Shown one piece after another: positions 1 through 11,540 of a stretch of 64,000 nucleotides of DNA. The stretch is from Rugalucina vietnamica. Its lineage: Eukaryota; Mollusca; Bivalvia; Lucinida; Lucinidae. The stretch covers positions 27,252,956 to 27,316,955 of the forward strand of contig OZ024879.1 of NCBI GenBank assembly GCA_964017185.1, given 5' to 3'. The position numbers and the translations under genes are program-made. The notes beneath the pieces were generated by a model that was not told the origin of the DNA, searched no databases, and saw only the letters and a program-made list of their open reading frames with translations. Numbering within the stretch: position 1 is the stretch's first letter; each line of letters begins with the position of its first letter.

Positions 1-89
1 AATCATTTAATTGCATATATTTACATTTTTATTGCAATCGCCCTAGATGAAAGTATCTTTCTTGATGTTCTTCATTTCCCAATGAAAAA

Positions 90-275
90 CATTAAGTCAC
101 GTGATCTAGAGGCCACGCCTATGGGCGGGGCGACGTCAAAACCCATCCAGTGACGTTCTTTGTTTACTCTTGTTGTCGTGACGTTGGTCGCGTATCTCCA
201 TGACGTAAGGCGCGAAAATTTGACGTTTTGGCTGTTCCAAAATTACGTTAAGTCGGATTTAATGTCAAATAACGT
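90..275. promoter_or_regulatory. Cluster of CRE/E-box/GC-box-like motifs
   Basis: This stretch is more CpG-rich than its surroundings. It holds a palindromic E-box TCACGTGA at 97-104, a GC box GGGCGGGG at 124-131, GACGTCA at 132-138, and further TGACGT cores near 151, 179, 201 (TGACGTAA) and 221. Such a mix is known from CREB/ATF- and bHLH-bound promoters. I see no coding exon downstream that can be assigned with confidence, so promoter activity is an inference. A similar TGACGT cluster occurs at the other end of the window. Confidence 0.3.
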
Positions 276-345
276 GAAAATGAACGGTGATATGCGCAAT
301 TCAAAATCTGATACTTGATTGATAATATAAAATGTAAATATAAGT

Positions 346-489
346 ATTGAAATTCAGATTTTAGCTTTCACTGGATGATGAAAAACAGTAGCTGTTTTAA
401 TGTCCTCGAGAAGCCCTTCGGGCTTTACAGACATTAAAACAGCCTAATGTTTTTCATCATCCAGTGAAAGCTAAAATCTGAATTTCAAT
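346..489. repeat. Foldback (snap-back) element
   Basis: Two arms, 346-404 and 430-489, are near-perfect reverse complements. They differ only around the AACAGTAGCTG / AACATTAGGCTG position. The 25-base loop contains a second small hairpin (AAGCCC-TTCG-GGGCTT type). This is a palindromic MITE-like repeat. No protein is encoded and no clear target-site duplication is visible. Confidence 0.8.
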
Positions 490-930
490 CCTTAAATAAC
501 TGTGTGCCCAGAATTTGATACAAAACATTTCACAAGTACAAAATGAGCCACTTTATGCCAATGTAAACGACGCTTGCACGAACGTCATTTCCACCACAGT
601 TTTAATCATCGTAAAAGATACAAAATTCGCATAAATATAGACTTTCACTTGAAGAACAATTAATATACCTCTTTGGGCTTCGTTGAAGATCATTAAGGAT
701 GAGAAGAAATCGCAAATAACTCAGTAAAAACAATATTTCTTCCCCGCAAACGCAGAAGTTTTGTCAGCAAAGACCACGGCGGAAGTAGATTATATGATGC
801 TATTGATTTCTTTTTCGTGCTATTGGAAAAGGACAAATCGCGCACCACTGAATTCTCCATAACGTCTCTCCACAAAAGAGTATTCGTTATGACGACAGTT
901 ACAAGTAAGCTTTGTTTGTAAAACCGTCCT

Positions 931-1425
931 GATAGAATATTAGTTTTCTTGCAAAAAAAACAACAACAAAAACTGACATGCTAAGTTTTATATTGTAACA
1001 ACTGCTTAACCATGAAATTCTAAAATGTACAATGAATGAAAATCAGGGCGTAACTTTATTAATAGTGCTCATAAAGACACCAAAGTTTCAACATTTGTAC
1101 AAAAATGGTTATTCTTTCATACTTTACAAACACAATTTCAAATCATTAACCTTGATTTTTTGTGGAACCTTTGAAACTCGGATATCAGCGAATTTTTTAA
1201 AAATTTGGCTCCATATGTAATGTAATCAATTTAGGCATACAACATTACAAAATCTTTAAGTTTTTTTTTTTTTATACAGAGTTAATATTCATAGATATAC
1301 TTTATATATTATATAAACAAATTCATCCAGTTGTCCATTTATTTGCAGTGACGATTGTTCAAAAACAAGAAAAGTTGACAAATTATTTCTGAATATCGCA
1401 GGGGTATATTAATAAGTGAACGCAC
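931..1425 (+). repeat. Dispersed repeat, single arm of the 32593-34232 foldback family
   Basis: The block runs from the TTTTCTTGCAA motif to GTATATTAATAAGTGAACGCAC. It aligns by eye over about 480 bases with the right arm at 33655-34232, and inverted with the left arm at 32593-33050. It is non-coding and contains a T-run at about 1260. It appears to be one arm of a foldback element, or a solo copy of a longer repeat. Confidence 0.65.
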
Positions 1426-1440
1426 CTTTAGTTTTATTGA

Positions 1441-3159
1441 CATTGAAATAAGTACACAGTTAAACATGTATGCATGATAAAATATCTCTACAATTGTTTT
1501 CATTCATTTAATGACATTTTCTTTAATGTTTATGATAACGATGCCAAGCCCAGTTTCGATTTTAAAATTAAATTTCACGCAACTAGATATGTGCATTTTG
1601 GATTAGAATACTTTAACCGTTGTGAAATCTATTCAAAAGAAAAATGATAAATGTGCTAAATTTGTGTTTTAAAATTCTCAGTTTGGATTACATATAACCG
1701 CTAAAACTGGATGCTACTAACCAAACAATTCAATCCAGTATGGTAAGTTATTTATCTAGCATGAAATATAGCTTTTATTTTTGCCTGGATGTACATAATT
1801 GATCTATGAATAATTGTGACATAAGAATACCTTAAGCCCTTTGGTAAACAACACAATCAGATGTTAAGAGTTTGAAGCCATCACTAATGCAAATAATCTT
1901 ACATGAAGCATGAACAACTTAATGTTCATAACAAAAAATAATAAAAAAAAAAAAACATACAGAGAAAATTCACTTGAATTATCTCACAAACAGACAACAA
2001 GGTGGTCTTTGTGAGGTCACAATAAACACAACATTCACCTCAGCAAAGTACCTCACCAAACACTAAGAGGTCATACTGCATAAAGCTAAAATTAACCTCA
2101 ACCTAACAAAACACAAACTGTCCCTGATAAAAGAGACCCTCTCTTCTCTTAACAGAGAGAAGCATGCTAATCCATGAACAAATGTCAAAAGCAGAATCCA
2201 CCATGCTTGTACATTCTCGTTCACTTAACATATATAATTTTCTTCGAAACGAAACATAAAAAAGTAAGCTTAAAGTACAAAACAAAGCTAGCCCCATTAA
2301 AAGCATAATGCCATGACCAATGTCGGTCTCAGCAGTTAAAAAAACTATTCTTATGCTTTTCAAACATTTGACCACACGAACGGGTGAAAACAAAAAGGAC
2401 ATAAAGAAACATTAGTTATTTGATTACCGCAGACCTAAACTAAGTCAAAGCAAATATTCAACCCTTATTCAAGTAAACCTTAAAACCCATTCAATTCCCC
2501 AACATGACAAACAGTTCACAAAGGAAAGCCTTACACAAGTCATTATAGTCATAATGACTTGAACTTCTACAATAAATATCTGAGTAAATTATCTTAATTA
2601 GGCATTTAATCAATCTCACTCAGTCCCAAATCAAGTGCCATATTTAAAATTTACATTCAAATCCCATAGACATCTTTGGACAACTCGGTACCACCGAATA
2701 GAATCTGTGTTCAAATGCCCACAAGAAATCTAAACCTACAGTACAATCAAACATGACTTTGGACTGAGTTTCATAACCTGACCTTAAAGAAAATTTTCGT
2801 TTCCGTTATAAACTACTGTAAGTGAAGAAGAAAATTCACTAATAAAGTCAGGGACTAAAATCCAAAAGGTGGCCAAAATATGTGTTTATTGCATCCACAC
2901 TTACATTATAAATTCATGAGCGCAAATCATACCTATCATGACCGACAGGCTTAATTTTAACATGCACATGTAGAAGAGGCAACACTCATTTTGGTTTCCT
3001 CTAATAACCAGCTAAATAACTTTATATTGTTAAAAATACAATATAGATATATGTGTAATTTGTTAAACTTAAGCAAGTGTATATGATTAACCAGTCTCAT
3101 TACGTTTGAAACCAGTCAAAATTCCATAATTTAAGTGCTTAAAATTCACAAATACAAGG
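1441..3159. other. No recognisable gene or element
   Basis: This is AT-rich sequence with homopolymer runs (for example an A-run near 1950). A 99-codon open frame at 2103-2402 on the minus strand has no recognisable domain and was not accepted. On the minus strand an AATAAA signal at about 2883-2888 could serve as the polyadenylation site of the small gene at 3160-3475. Confidence 0.4.
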
Positions 3160-3475
3160 TTATTTTAATGTATTCATGTTTTCTAGAGATGTAATCAACG
3201 TTTCTGTTTTCAATATTATCATTAATTCTTCCACATGATTCATGTATTTTGTCCTCATTGACCTCAGTTCTTCAGAAACGTTTTTCAAATCCTGTATCAA
3301 AGTTTTGTAATCATCAGATGCTTGGTGCTGTATTTCTTGACCTACATTATCATTGGAAGCCTTCTTTTAAAACTTGTTGATTCAATTTTAATCAGTAAAC
3401 GGTGACCAAGTAAAATAACCCCAGAAAGTGAATATAAATGTCACCTACCTTAGTTTTGCTCAGATCTACTGTCAT
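3160..3475 (-). CDS. Small two-exon gene, hypothetical coiled-coil protein (76 aa)
   Basis: On the minus strand, exon 1 (3475-3449) reads MTVDLSKTK and ends at a consensus donor (AAG|GTAGGT). Exon 2 (3363-3160) begins after a T-rich/AAAG acceptor with KASNDNVGQEIQ and ends at TAA (3162-3160). The intron is 85 bases, GT-AG, phase 0. The product is hydrophilic. Its C-terminal half (DYKTLIQDLKNVSEELRS, then MRTKYMNHVEELMIILK) has a heptad-like spacing that suggests a coiled coil. I do not recognise the family and infer no function. Support comes from the clean splice signals, an open frame across both exons, and position outside any repeat. Transcript data would be decisive. A partial gene with further unrecognised exons is also possible. 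Confidence 0.45.
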
Positions 3476-4329
3476 TTTTCTTCAAATCCTCGAAGCGGCA
3501 CCAAAAAGAGCTCGTATAGCATAGTACTTCAGCGTTGTGTTGGTTTGAAGATAAAGATAAAGTCTTTCAAAGTCGTCTAAGTATTTAATTCCATATCATA
3601 ATTTTCAAAGGTTTACTTTTGTTGACTAATTTAAACCCTAGGTTCGTTTTCGGTCATCAATCTAAATCTATCTAAAACCAAAACCCCCAGATCTTGGTCA
3701 GTCCCGCAGTATTTATATGATCTGATCACATGTATCACTTGTGACTGCATATTACAATCCTAAAATAATTAGCAAATATTAAACTAACTGTCACTTTTGA
3801 TAAGTGCATAAAAACACATTCCTTCTAGAAGTTTCTGTCTGCGAACATGCATCATGACATTCTAGAACTGCTGATTACCAAACACGTGGTCTTTTAACCC
3901 CAAACAAGTACCCGAGTTTGATAGACATGCTATGAAAACACTCTTCAGATATGACAGATTCTGCAACAATATGCATTAAGTATTTAAACAGTTATGCAGT
4001 TAACAAAAACATAAACAAGTTGATATTTAAAATCATTTAGCATTCCATTTTTGATTTGAATGGGTTCCAAATAAACAATAGTGATCAAATGATGCTTATC
4101 TAAAGTATAATGTTGCATTTTACAATACTTTTTAGACATGTAGATTTTACTGTTATAAACTGAACTATTACTGTCTCTTTCTAACTGCAAGTTTTAAACT
4201 GTAAAGTACATTTACGGACCCTAAACAATATTTCAATAGTATAAGTTTTACATACATTAAACATAAATTAAGTCATATTGAGCAGCCACAAATGGTACTA
4301 TGTTATACTTGGTTATAGATGTTAACATC
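3476..4329. other. No recognisable gene
   Basis: This would hold the upstream region of the small minus-strand gene: first the 5' UTR and then AT-rich DNA. I see no open frame with a domain and no clear repeat boundary. The left half of the truncated MITE ending at 4606 may start here, but its left terminus could not be found. Confidence 0.35.
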
Positions 4330-4606
4330 GCAAAACTTTGCATACAATGTGTCTGATGTCATATCAAGAAGTTGTGGTAGTTAAAATATCGTTTACTAGT
4401 GAAAAATAGATCTAAAAAGTACAAAAATAGTGTTATTTCTGTGTTTGTAAAGTTGCCATGGCAACGTGTACTACTTGAATGAAAACGTTGCACCTGGTTC
4501 TACTAGCAGGACCATGTACCTGCTACAAGCAACTGGCAATGCTTTTCTCATCGCTATTCAATTTTTTACCAAAGGCTGAGACCAAAATCAGGGCTTTAAC
4601 TTCCTA
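4330..4606. mobile_element. Right half of a MITE, same family as 6389-6970
   Basis: The sequence matches the right half of the complete copy at 6389-6970. The shared landmarks are GCATACAATRT, GTGAAAAATAGA, the palindromic core TTGCCATGGCAA at about 4451, and the terminal inverted repeat ending CTTCCTAG. The left TIR was not found, so it is truncated or diverged. The LINE at 4623 inserted a few bases beyond its right end. Confidence 0.6.
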
Positions 4607-5273
4607 GGCCACTTAATAAGTAGGCCCGTACCGGACCCGGATTAGAATAGGCCGGTCGCTCCCTCATGCGGAACCGTAAAACCCGGTCAAAAGAGGTGCC
4701 ACCTGTTTGCCGTGGGTGGATACCCGTAAGCCGGAGAAGAGGATCCTGGAGGTTGAGGGACAGGCCAGAGATCTTCACCTGTCTCAACACGCCTCTTTGG
4801 CCTCGGATTCGGTGTAAACGGGAGGCCGTGGAGGCTCGACACGGTCAATCGGCTGCCATGCCTTGCCCTGAGATCTCTTCTTCCTTCTAACTTTCTCAGT
4901 ATCGAATGATACGCAACCGTGTTCCAAATTTCTTCATTTAATCATCCTTTTCCCTATATCTCAGAAGGCGGTGGTTTAAGGGTCAATCGACGGGCTTGTT
5001 TTTCGGTATTTCTGGGTTACTTGGGTCTAGGTTGAGAGGCAGGGTGGGTACAACGTCTGGATGTTAGTTCGGTTTTCTTTATTAGATATCTAACTTAATA
5101 TTCAGTTGTTGTTAAAGCTTGGGTAGTCTGAAGTACTTTGGAATCTTGCACGGCGAGTATGACGGGTATGTAGCTTTGGCGCTGGAAACTGGAGAGCCGT
5201 TTCCGTATAGCGTCCCCTTGTAGGGCTCCAAGGAGGGTGAAGCGCATAGCCGTCGAGACTTAAAACTGAAAAT

Positions 5274-7077
5274 ATGGCTTCCTCAAATAACAAACGACAA
5301 CGACCGGATTCCGACGATGATATAGACGCTTCGACACTGTTTAGAGCACAAGACACTTTTCCAACGTTTTTACTCATTGAATCAACTACTAAAGAAACAC
5401 CAGTCACGTCACTGTCACCATTTGTGATAGAAAAGCAGATAGAAAGCATGATAGGTACGCCAAAATCCGTCAAGAAATTAAAAAAATGGAATGTTGCTTG
5501 TGGAAACAACACGAAAAATGCAAACGGACATCTTATTGAAAACAAAAAAGTTCTTTAACCTATCAGTAGAAGTGAAACCGCACAAATCTTTGAATTCTTC
5601 GAAAGGCATCATCAGAGACAGAAACCTCAAAGGAGAGTCAGAAAAGAACATCCTAGAATATTTAGAAAATCAAGGTGTAACGGCAGTTAAACGTTTTACT
5701 GTTAAAAAAGGACAGGAAACCATTAACACCAATACTTTGCTTCTTACTTTCAACTCAGTCGTCCCACCAAAAGCTGTCAAAATTTTCTATCAAATTGTAC
5801 CTGTTGACATATACATACCTAACCCTTTGAGATGTTTTAACTGTCAGAAGTTTGGACACCATGAAGATAAGTGCCCAGTTGACCCCGGGTCAGTCTGTGA
5901 AAGATGTGGCATGGGTGACCATGACCATCATACAAATCATTGCAAAAACCCGATCAAATGTGTCAACTGTGGCGGAGGACATCTATCTAGGTCCAATGAA
6001 TGCGAAACATGGAAGAAAGAAAAATAAATAATGCGCCTAAAGGTAACAGAACTTAACCTATATTGAAGCCAGAAAACAAATTGAACAGAAGCCTGAATTC
6101 AGTTTTTCACAAGTAGTTAAATCTTTTGCTGCAAAGCCAGAAACGAAAACAACTGCCACACAATACAGTGACGAAGACTGCAAAATCACTGAGAGTTCAA
6201 AAGTTCTGATTGCTAGAAAGCCAAACAAAACAATTAGTTCTCAAAATCAGAAATCAACATCAGATCAAGCAACCGTAAACGCAAAAACAAATAAACCTAA
6301 TCAACAGAGTACAAACGCAAAACCACATTCTGCATCTAGAAGGGTGCAGAAGGGATCAGATGATCCCGTCCAACAGTATAACAAAGGACTAGGGCATTTA
6401 ACGCCTGATTTTGGCCTCAGATTTTGCTTAAAAATAAATTTTGGAATTTAGGTGAGAAAACTATTCCTTAAAACAGCCATATGTCTTCTGTATTAAAAGC
6501 AAGAACAAGTATTTCATTTATCCTACAAGCGTTGCCATGGCAATGCCCAAAAGAACCATAGATATAGCACATTTACACTTTTTGGTCTATTTTTGACCAT
6601 TTCTGAACACATTTTTTAATTTTTAAGTGCCAGCCCACACTCCGAACAAAATTATACTTAGCATACAATATCTCTGGATGATACCTCATAATTATTTCAC
6701 AAAAAGAAATTGTTCGTCGCGTGGGCCGGTAGTTGAAAATGATGTTGAATGGTGAAAAATAGACCCAAAATTGCAAAAATTGATATTTCTATGCTTTTCG
6801 GAGCATTGCCATGGCAACATGTGTAATTTGAATGTGATAGTTTTACTAGAGTATATCAGCAGGGACCTATACTTGTTATTTGCAATACTTTTCTCCTCAA
6901 AATTCCAAAATTCAATTTTTTTATTTTTTTATCAACACATGAGGCCGAAATCAGGCCTTAAATCCCCTAGGCCTTTTGAGCTCTGGCTAATGACGATGCC
7001 ATGGAGATGGACGAGGTTGCCTCGCGCCCTGGTCCCCGTGGCCATCGTCCTCGGTCACCCATCAAGGCTCCAAAGTA
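5274..7077 (+). pseudogene. LINE ORF1 (gag-like, three CCHC zinc knuckles), broken
   Basis: ORF1 starts at ATG 5274 (MASSNNKRQRPDSDDD), just after the GC-rich 5' UTR. The frame shifts once around 5500-5550. The second segment (5491-6027) carries zinc knuckles: CFNCQKFGHHEDKC, CERCGMGDHDHHTNHC and CVNCGGGHLSRSNEC. These bind nucleic acid in the retrotransposon RNP. A further frameshift near 6027-6050 leads to a Ser/Lys/Gln-rich tail (TYIEARKQIEQKPEFSFS). That tail is interrupted by the 582-bp MITE at 6389-6970. The last residues (MEMDEVASRPGPRGHRPRSP) resume after the MITE and end at TAG 7075-7077. Intact ORF1 proteins of this type run to several hundred residues. This one is clearly non-functional. 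Confidence 0.85.
6389..6970. mobile_element. 582-bp MITE with 30-bp TIRs, inserted in LINE ORF1
   Basis: The left end (GGGCATTTAACGCCTGATTT, continuing to 6420) and the inverted right end (GGGGATTTAAGGCCTGATTT) match at about 27 of 31 positions. The element is flanked by CTA or TA on both sides, which fits a TA target duplication. Two copies of a palindromic TTGCCATGGCAA core lie inverted inside, at about 6532 and 6807. It has no coding capacity. It interrupts the C-terminal part of LINE ORF1, so it is younger than the LINE. A half copy lies at 4330-4606. Confidence 0.8.
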
Positions 7078-7140
7078 GAAGTTTCCAGTCTACATTTAAA
7101 CAAAAGGTCCCGCGTCTAAATCTCCTCTCTAAATTATTTA

Positions 7141-10100
7141 ATGGGTAGCAAATATAAAATAATACAATGGAACTGTCGAGGTGTAAAACCACGTTTTGAA
7201 GAACTACTACTTCTTTTGTCACTACTTAGACCTTCTGTTTTCTGTCTTCAAGAAACTTTCCTCAAACCTAATGACACGTTTACTTTGAAAGGCTTTAATG
7301 TTTACAATCACATTCACTTGGATTGTCTAAGAGCATCTGGTGGAAGCTCTTTACTTGTCCATTCAGCATTTATTTACCACAACGTCAAATTAAACTTAAA
7401 ACGGATCTACAAGCGGTAGCTGTTTCTGTTACACTCGAGAAAGAGATAACTTTCTGCTCAGTCTATATCCCTCCCTCTTATCTTTTAAGATCTGAACAAC
7501 TTACTTCTTTACTTCAACAACTTCCTTCACCCTATATGTTGGTAGGTGACTTCAATGGTCACAATGTGCTTTGGGGTTGTAATGACAATGATCCCAGAGG
7601 AGAATTAATCGAGGATTTCATCACGAAAAACGACATTTGTTTGATGAATGATAAATCTAACACTTATCTAGATTCTGGTAAAGGCACTTTCTCATCCCTT
7701 GATCTTTCACTCTGTCACCCCTCTCTCTATCTTGACTATGACTGGTCTGTTTGTGAAGATCAACGTGGATCTGACCACTTTCCAATTTTGATTGAAAGCG
7801 TTCAGACTCATGATGAAGCCCATAATCCCAAATGGAAATTGAATAAAGCAGATTGGGATTTATTTCATACTTTATGTAATGAATCCCTTACTGATACTTT
7901 TCTCTCTGATTCTTCTGATCCTATAACTGACTTCACCTCTTCTTTAATAAATATATCTGAGAAATGTATCCCCAAAACCACGACAAACCCAAAGAAAAGT
8001 AACCCATGGTATAACGACGACTGTAAAGAAGCAATCAAACAACGGAAAGACACTTTGTCGAAGTTCTGCAAGTTCCCAACGCATGAAAATTTAAATAATT
8101 ATAGGAATTTTAGAGCAAAAGCCCGTCGGACTATAAAGTCTGCAAAACGCAAATCATGGAGAACATACGTATCGAATTTGAATTACAAAACACCCACTAA
8201 AAAGTTTGGGACATGGTCAGGAAAATATCCGGTAAATCTAAATCTGCTTCTTATCACCATCTTAATTACAATTTCAACAATGCGAACGAAACAGCTTCCA
8301 CAAAACAAGACATAGTTGATACTTTGGCATCACAATTTTGTTCAAATTCCTCAACCAGTCATTATTCGGAGGAATTTCAAAAATACAAGAAAGAACGGGA
8401 AAAGACTAAGTTAAACTTTAAGTCCTCAAATAATGAAGAATATAATACTCCATTTAATTTAGATGAACTAAAAGACGCCATCAGTAAAGCCCATGATACA
8501 GCAACAGGTCCCGACGAAGTTCACTATCAAATGTTAAAGCATCTTCCACCAAAATCACTTCAAGCTCTCTTAGATATATTTAATGATATGTGGGAAACTG
8601 GAAAGTTTCCCGAAAGTTGGGAACTAGCCACTATAATACCAATTCCTAAACCGGGAAAAGATCATGCAGAACCTAACAGCTATAGACCGATAGCACTTAC
8701 AAGTTGTCTTTGCAAAACTTTAGAGAGAATGATAAATGTAAGACTTGTATGGTACTTAGAAAGTAATAACCTTATATCTCCTGTTCAGTCGGGCTTCCGT
8801 TCTGAACGAAGTACCAACGACAATTTTGTAAGACTGGAAACCTTTATTCGTGATGCCTTTGTTGCAAAGGAGCATGTTGTTGCTGTGTTTTTCGACTTGG
8901 AAAAAGCTTATGATACCACCTGGAGACACGGTATTATGTGAGATCTACATGATCTCGGAATACGAGGCAGATTAGCTACATTTATTGAAAATTTCCTTGC
9001 GGATCGCTGGATCCAGGTTCGTGTTGGATCGACTTTATCCGAAAAGTTTGATCAAGCACAGGGTGTCCCACAAGGGAGCATCTTGTCTACAACATTGTTC
9101 AATATTAAGATAAATAGCATAATGGACTGCTTGGATCCTAAAACAGATGGATCATTATATGTAGATGATTTCTGTATGTGTTACAGGTCAAAAAGTATGT
9201 GAACTATCGAAAGGCACTTACAGCAGTGCATTAACAGAAGAGAAAACTGGGCCTCACATAATGGTTTCAAATTTTCCAAGTCGAAAACACAATGTGTACA
9301 TTTCTGTCAACTACGGAAAGTACACAACGATCCCGAACTCTATTTATATGGATCTCTTATTCCAGTAGTTGAAGATTTTAAATTTCTTGGAGTTCTTTTT
9401 GATCGTAAACTTTCTTTCATACCACATATCAAGTACTTAAAAGCCAAATGCCTAAAAGCATTAAACTTACTGAAAGTATTATCACACACAGACTGGGGTG
9501 CTGATGGCACTGTCCTTCTACAGCTATACCGTTCCCTCATTCGTTCAAAATTAGATTATGGATCCATCGTGTATGGATCGGCAAGACCATCATATATCAG
9601 TTCTCTTGATACAGTTCACCACCAAGGCCTAAGATTAGCTCTAGGTGCTTTTCGAACATCACCTGTACAAAGCCTCTATGTTGAGGCTGAAGAGCCATCT
9701 CTATATTTATGACGAGAGAAACTTGCCCTACAGTACGCCATTAGAATTGCGGCTAATCCATCAAATCCAGTTCATAAGATGTCTTTTCCGCCATATATTT
9801 CTGAAGAGGTCGTACAGCTTTATGAAAGAAAACCAAATTTCATCCGGTCCTTTGGTTTACGAGTTGCACCACTTTTAGAATCAGCAAACATCCAAAAAGA
9901 TAAAATAGAAGAGCATTTTGTTTCCGAAATACCACCATGGTGCATTAGAAAACCAGAAATTAATTTGACTCTACATTCAGGGAAAAAAATCCGAATCAAA
10001 TCCACACCTTCTAAGAGAAAGTTTTCATCAACTACAATCTCAATTTATCGACTATCAATGTATTTATACTGATGGTTCAAAAGAAGAAAACAAAGTTGGT

Positions 10101-10841
10101 TGTGCTACTTTTACAAACGGCAATTGCAAAACGTTACGCTTACCTGATGGTTCGTCAATTTTCACAGCGGAAGCTAAAGCTATAGACTTAGCTTTAGACT
10201 TCATAAATGGATGTAACTCAAAGGACAAATTCATTATATTTTCTGACTCTATGTCAGTTCTACAGGCCTTAAACCATACGTCATCAAAAAACCCTCAAAT
10301 TCAAAAACTATTAATAAAACACCATACCATCTCTGAAGTGAAAACACTTATTTATTGCTGGATTCCCAGTCATATAGGTATATATGGAAATGAGAAAGTT
10401 GATAAGAACGCTAAAGAATCGTTAAATCTAGAACAAACTGTTTTCAAAATTCCTTATGTCAATTTTAAACCTTTTATTAACGAGTACATCTCTGATAAAT
10501 GGCAAACAATCTGGAACGGAGCGAACTTTGATAAATTAAGGGAAGTTGAACCGATCGTTAAACTACCAAAAGTAATTCCAAAAGAAATCGTTCTTGCTTG
10601 TCTCCGAATCGGCCATACAAGAATAACACATTCCCACTTATTAAAGCGAGAAGATCAACCCAAATGCATTGGCTGTGATACACCATTTACAGTTAAACAC
10701 TTTCTTTTGGAATGTACTGACTTTGCTGCGGAGCGAGTTTCCTGTTTTCAAGCTAATAACTTGAGAGAATTGTTTAAAGATGTACCCGTTGGAAACATTT
10801 TATCATTTCTTAGACAAGTAAATCTGTTTTATAAATTGTAA
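7141..10841 (+). pseudogene. LINE ORF2: APE endonuclease, reverse transcriptase, RNase H, broken
   Basis: ORF2 starts at ATG 7141 (MGSKYKIIQWNCRG). The APE-type endonuclease shows QWNCRG, FCLQETF, VGDFNGHN (about 7540) and GSDHFPI (about 7770). The reverse transcriptase follows with GPDEVHYQ (about 8507), IPIPKPGKDH, YRPIALTSCL, FFDLEKAYDTTW (motif A, about 8890), QGVPQGSILS and LYVDDF (catalytic motif, about 9156). RNase H begins at YTDGSKEENK (about 10065) and continues with FSDSMSVLQAL and WIPSHIGIYGNEKVDKNA. A C-terminal CIGCDTP...HFLLEC zinc motif precedes the stop at 10839-10841. The frame shifts near 7400 and 8200. In-frame stops occur at 8939 and about 9200. It nicks DNA and primes reverse transcription in intact relatives. 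Confidence 0.9.
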
Positions 10842-11026
10842 ATTTTTAACCATCAATGTTATTATTTCATATATCGTTTCTTTACAACGACATTTATATC
10901 TTACTAAACGTTACATTTTAATATGATTTCAATATATTTTTATCGTTTTACCTTGTTAGACGCTAATGACCCATCAGGGTTGATGCGTCGTTAAACAACA
11001 AACAAACAAACAAACAAACAAACAAA
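10842..11026 (+). repeat. LINE 3' UTR hairpin and (CAAA)n tail
   Basis: After the ORF2 stop lies about 120 bases of AT-rich UTR. A stem-loop pairs GACGC at 10959-10963 with GCGTC at 10985-10989, with inner pairing ACCC/GGGT. Next comes TTAAACAACAAAC and a (CAAA)n repeat. The truncated copy at 56536-57186 ends with the same hairpin and tail, which supports a role as the reverse-transcriptase recognition structure for target-primed reverse transcription. That role is inferred from known LINEs. Confidence 0.8.
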
Positions 11027-11095
11027 CACTTAATAAGTAAGTGTTGTTTTTTTTTATTCTTTTTGTTGTGGGGGGGTCACGGAATTCGCCCAGTC

Positions 11096-11098
<3 letters not shown>

Positions 11099-11134
<36 letters not shown>
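11099..11134. repeat. (CT)n microsatellite
   Basis: This is a pure run of CT dinucleotides next to a G-run. It lies between the LINE target duplication and the Gypsy-2 LTR fragment. Confidence 0.95.
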
Positions 11135-11138
<4 letters not shown>

Positions 11139-11159
11139 GGCATGATGTACATTATACTT

Positions 11160-11420
11160 TCGATCCCGGGTTTCGTTTTTCAACAATGTTTATATCCCGT
11201 TAGCAACTATTTCAATCGTTGCATTTCAGTGAAGAGCAAGAAACGGCGGATCCAAGAAGATTTGACTTACGAAAACACCGTCGCTCGCAGTTGAAAATAG
11301 AAACCGAAGTATTGTGCGCAGAAAAAAAAAAACTGAGACGAAGACATCGAATTTAATAAGTTAAATGCAGTGTCTGGAGGCACAGAAGTTATATTATCAG
11401 TTATACTTTTATTGAAAATA
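11160..11420 (-). repeat. Probable LTR fragment of Gypsy-2
   Basis: The stretch shares TTTCGTTTTTCAACAATGTT, GCAGTGTCTGGAGGCACAGA and ATTATCAGT blocks, in the same order and orientation, with 14355-14450. The integrase and accessory frame lie between them. Direct repeats flanking Gypsy genes are most simply LTR remnants. The right copy lacks an internal block of about 150 bases. Exact LTR ends were not identified. Confidence 0.5.
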
Positions 11421-11540
11421 AATGATAAGATTTGTTACGATCTGTTACACGTATCGCACTTATATTTTAACCCATTTAACATGTACTAAGACCTGACATG
11501 TTTCTTTAGACCTTGTCTCGACTTGTATGGCGCTCTGCAT

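Larger units (their letters stand above)
4623..11026 (+). mobile_element. Full-length non-LTR retrotransposon (LINE, I/Nimb-like)
   Basis: The element is bounded by identical 13-bp target-site duplications, CACTTAATAAGTA, at 4610-4622 and 11027-11039. It has a GC-rich 5' UTR (4623-5273), a zinc-knuckle ORF1, an ORF2 with APE endonuclease, reverse transcriptase and RNase H, and a 3' UTR with a hairpin followed by a (CAAA)n tail. The RNase H after the RT and the CAAA-type tail fit the I superfamily (I/Nimb). The clade call is from general family knowledge, not a tree. Both ORFs carry frameshifts or stops and a MITE sits in ORF1, so this copy is inactive. A 5'-truncated relative lies at 56536-57186. 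Confidence 0.93.

Noticed and set aside
693-875. 60-codon minus-strand frame near the CRE cluster (MENSVVRDLSFSNS)
   Set aside because: It is short, has no domain and no splice signals that would extend it.
2103-2402. 99-codon minus-strand frame with a hydrophobic stretch
   Set aside because: There is no recognisable domain or splice or promoter context, and it lies in AT-rich non-coding DNA. It looks like chance.
5102-5545. 147-codon minus-strand frame opposite LINE ORF1
   Set aside because: It is the antisense shadow of the ORF1 start region and part of the 5' UTR.
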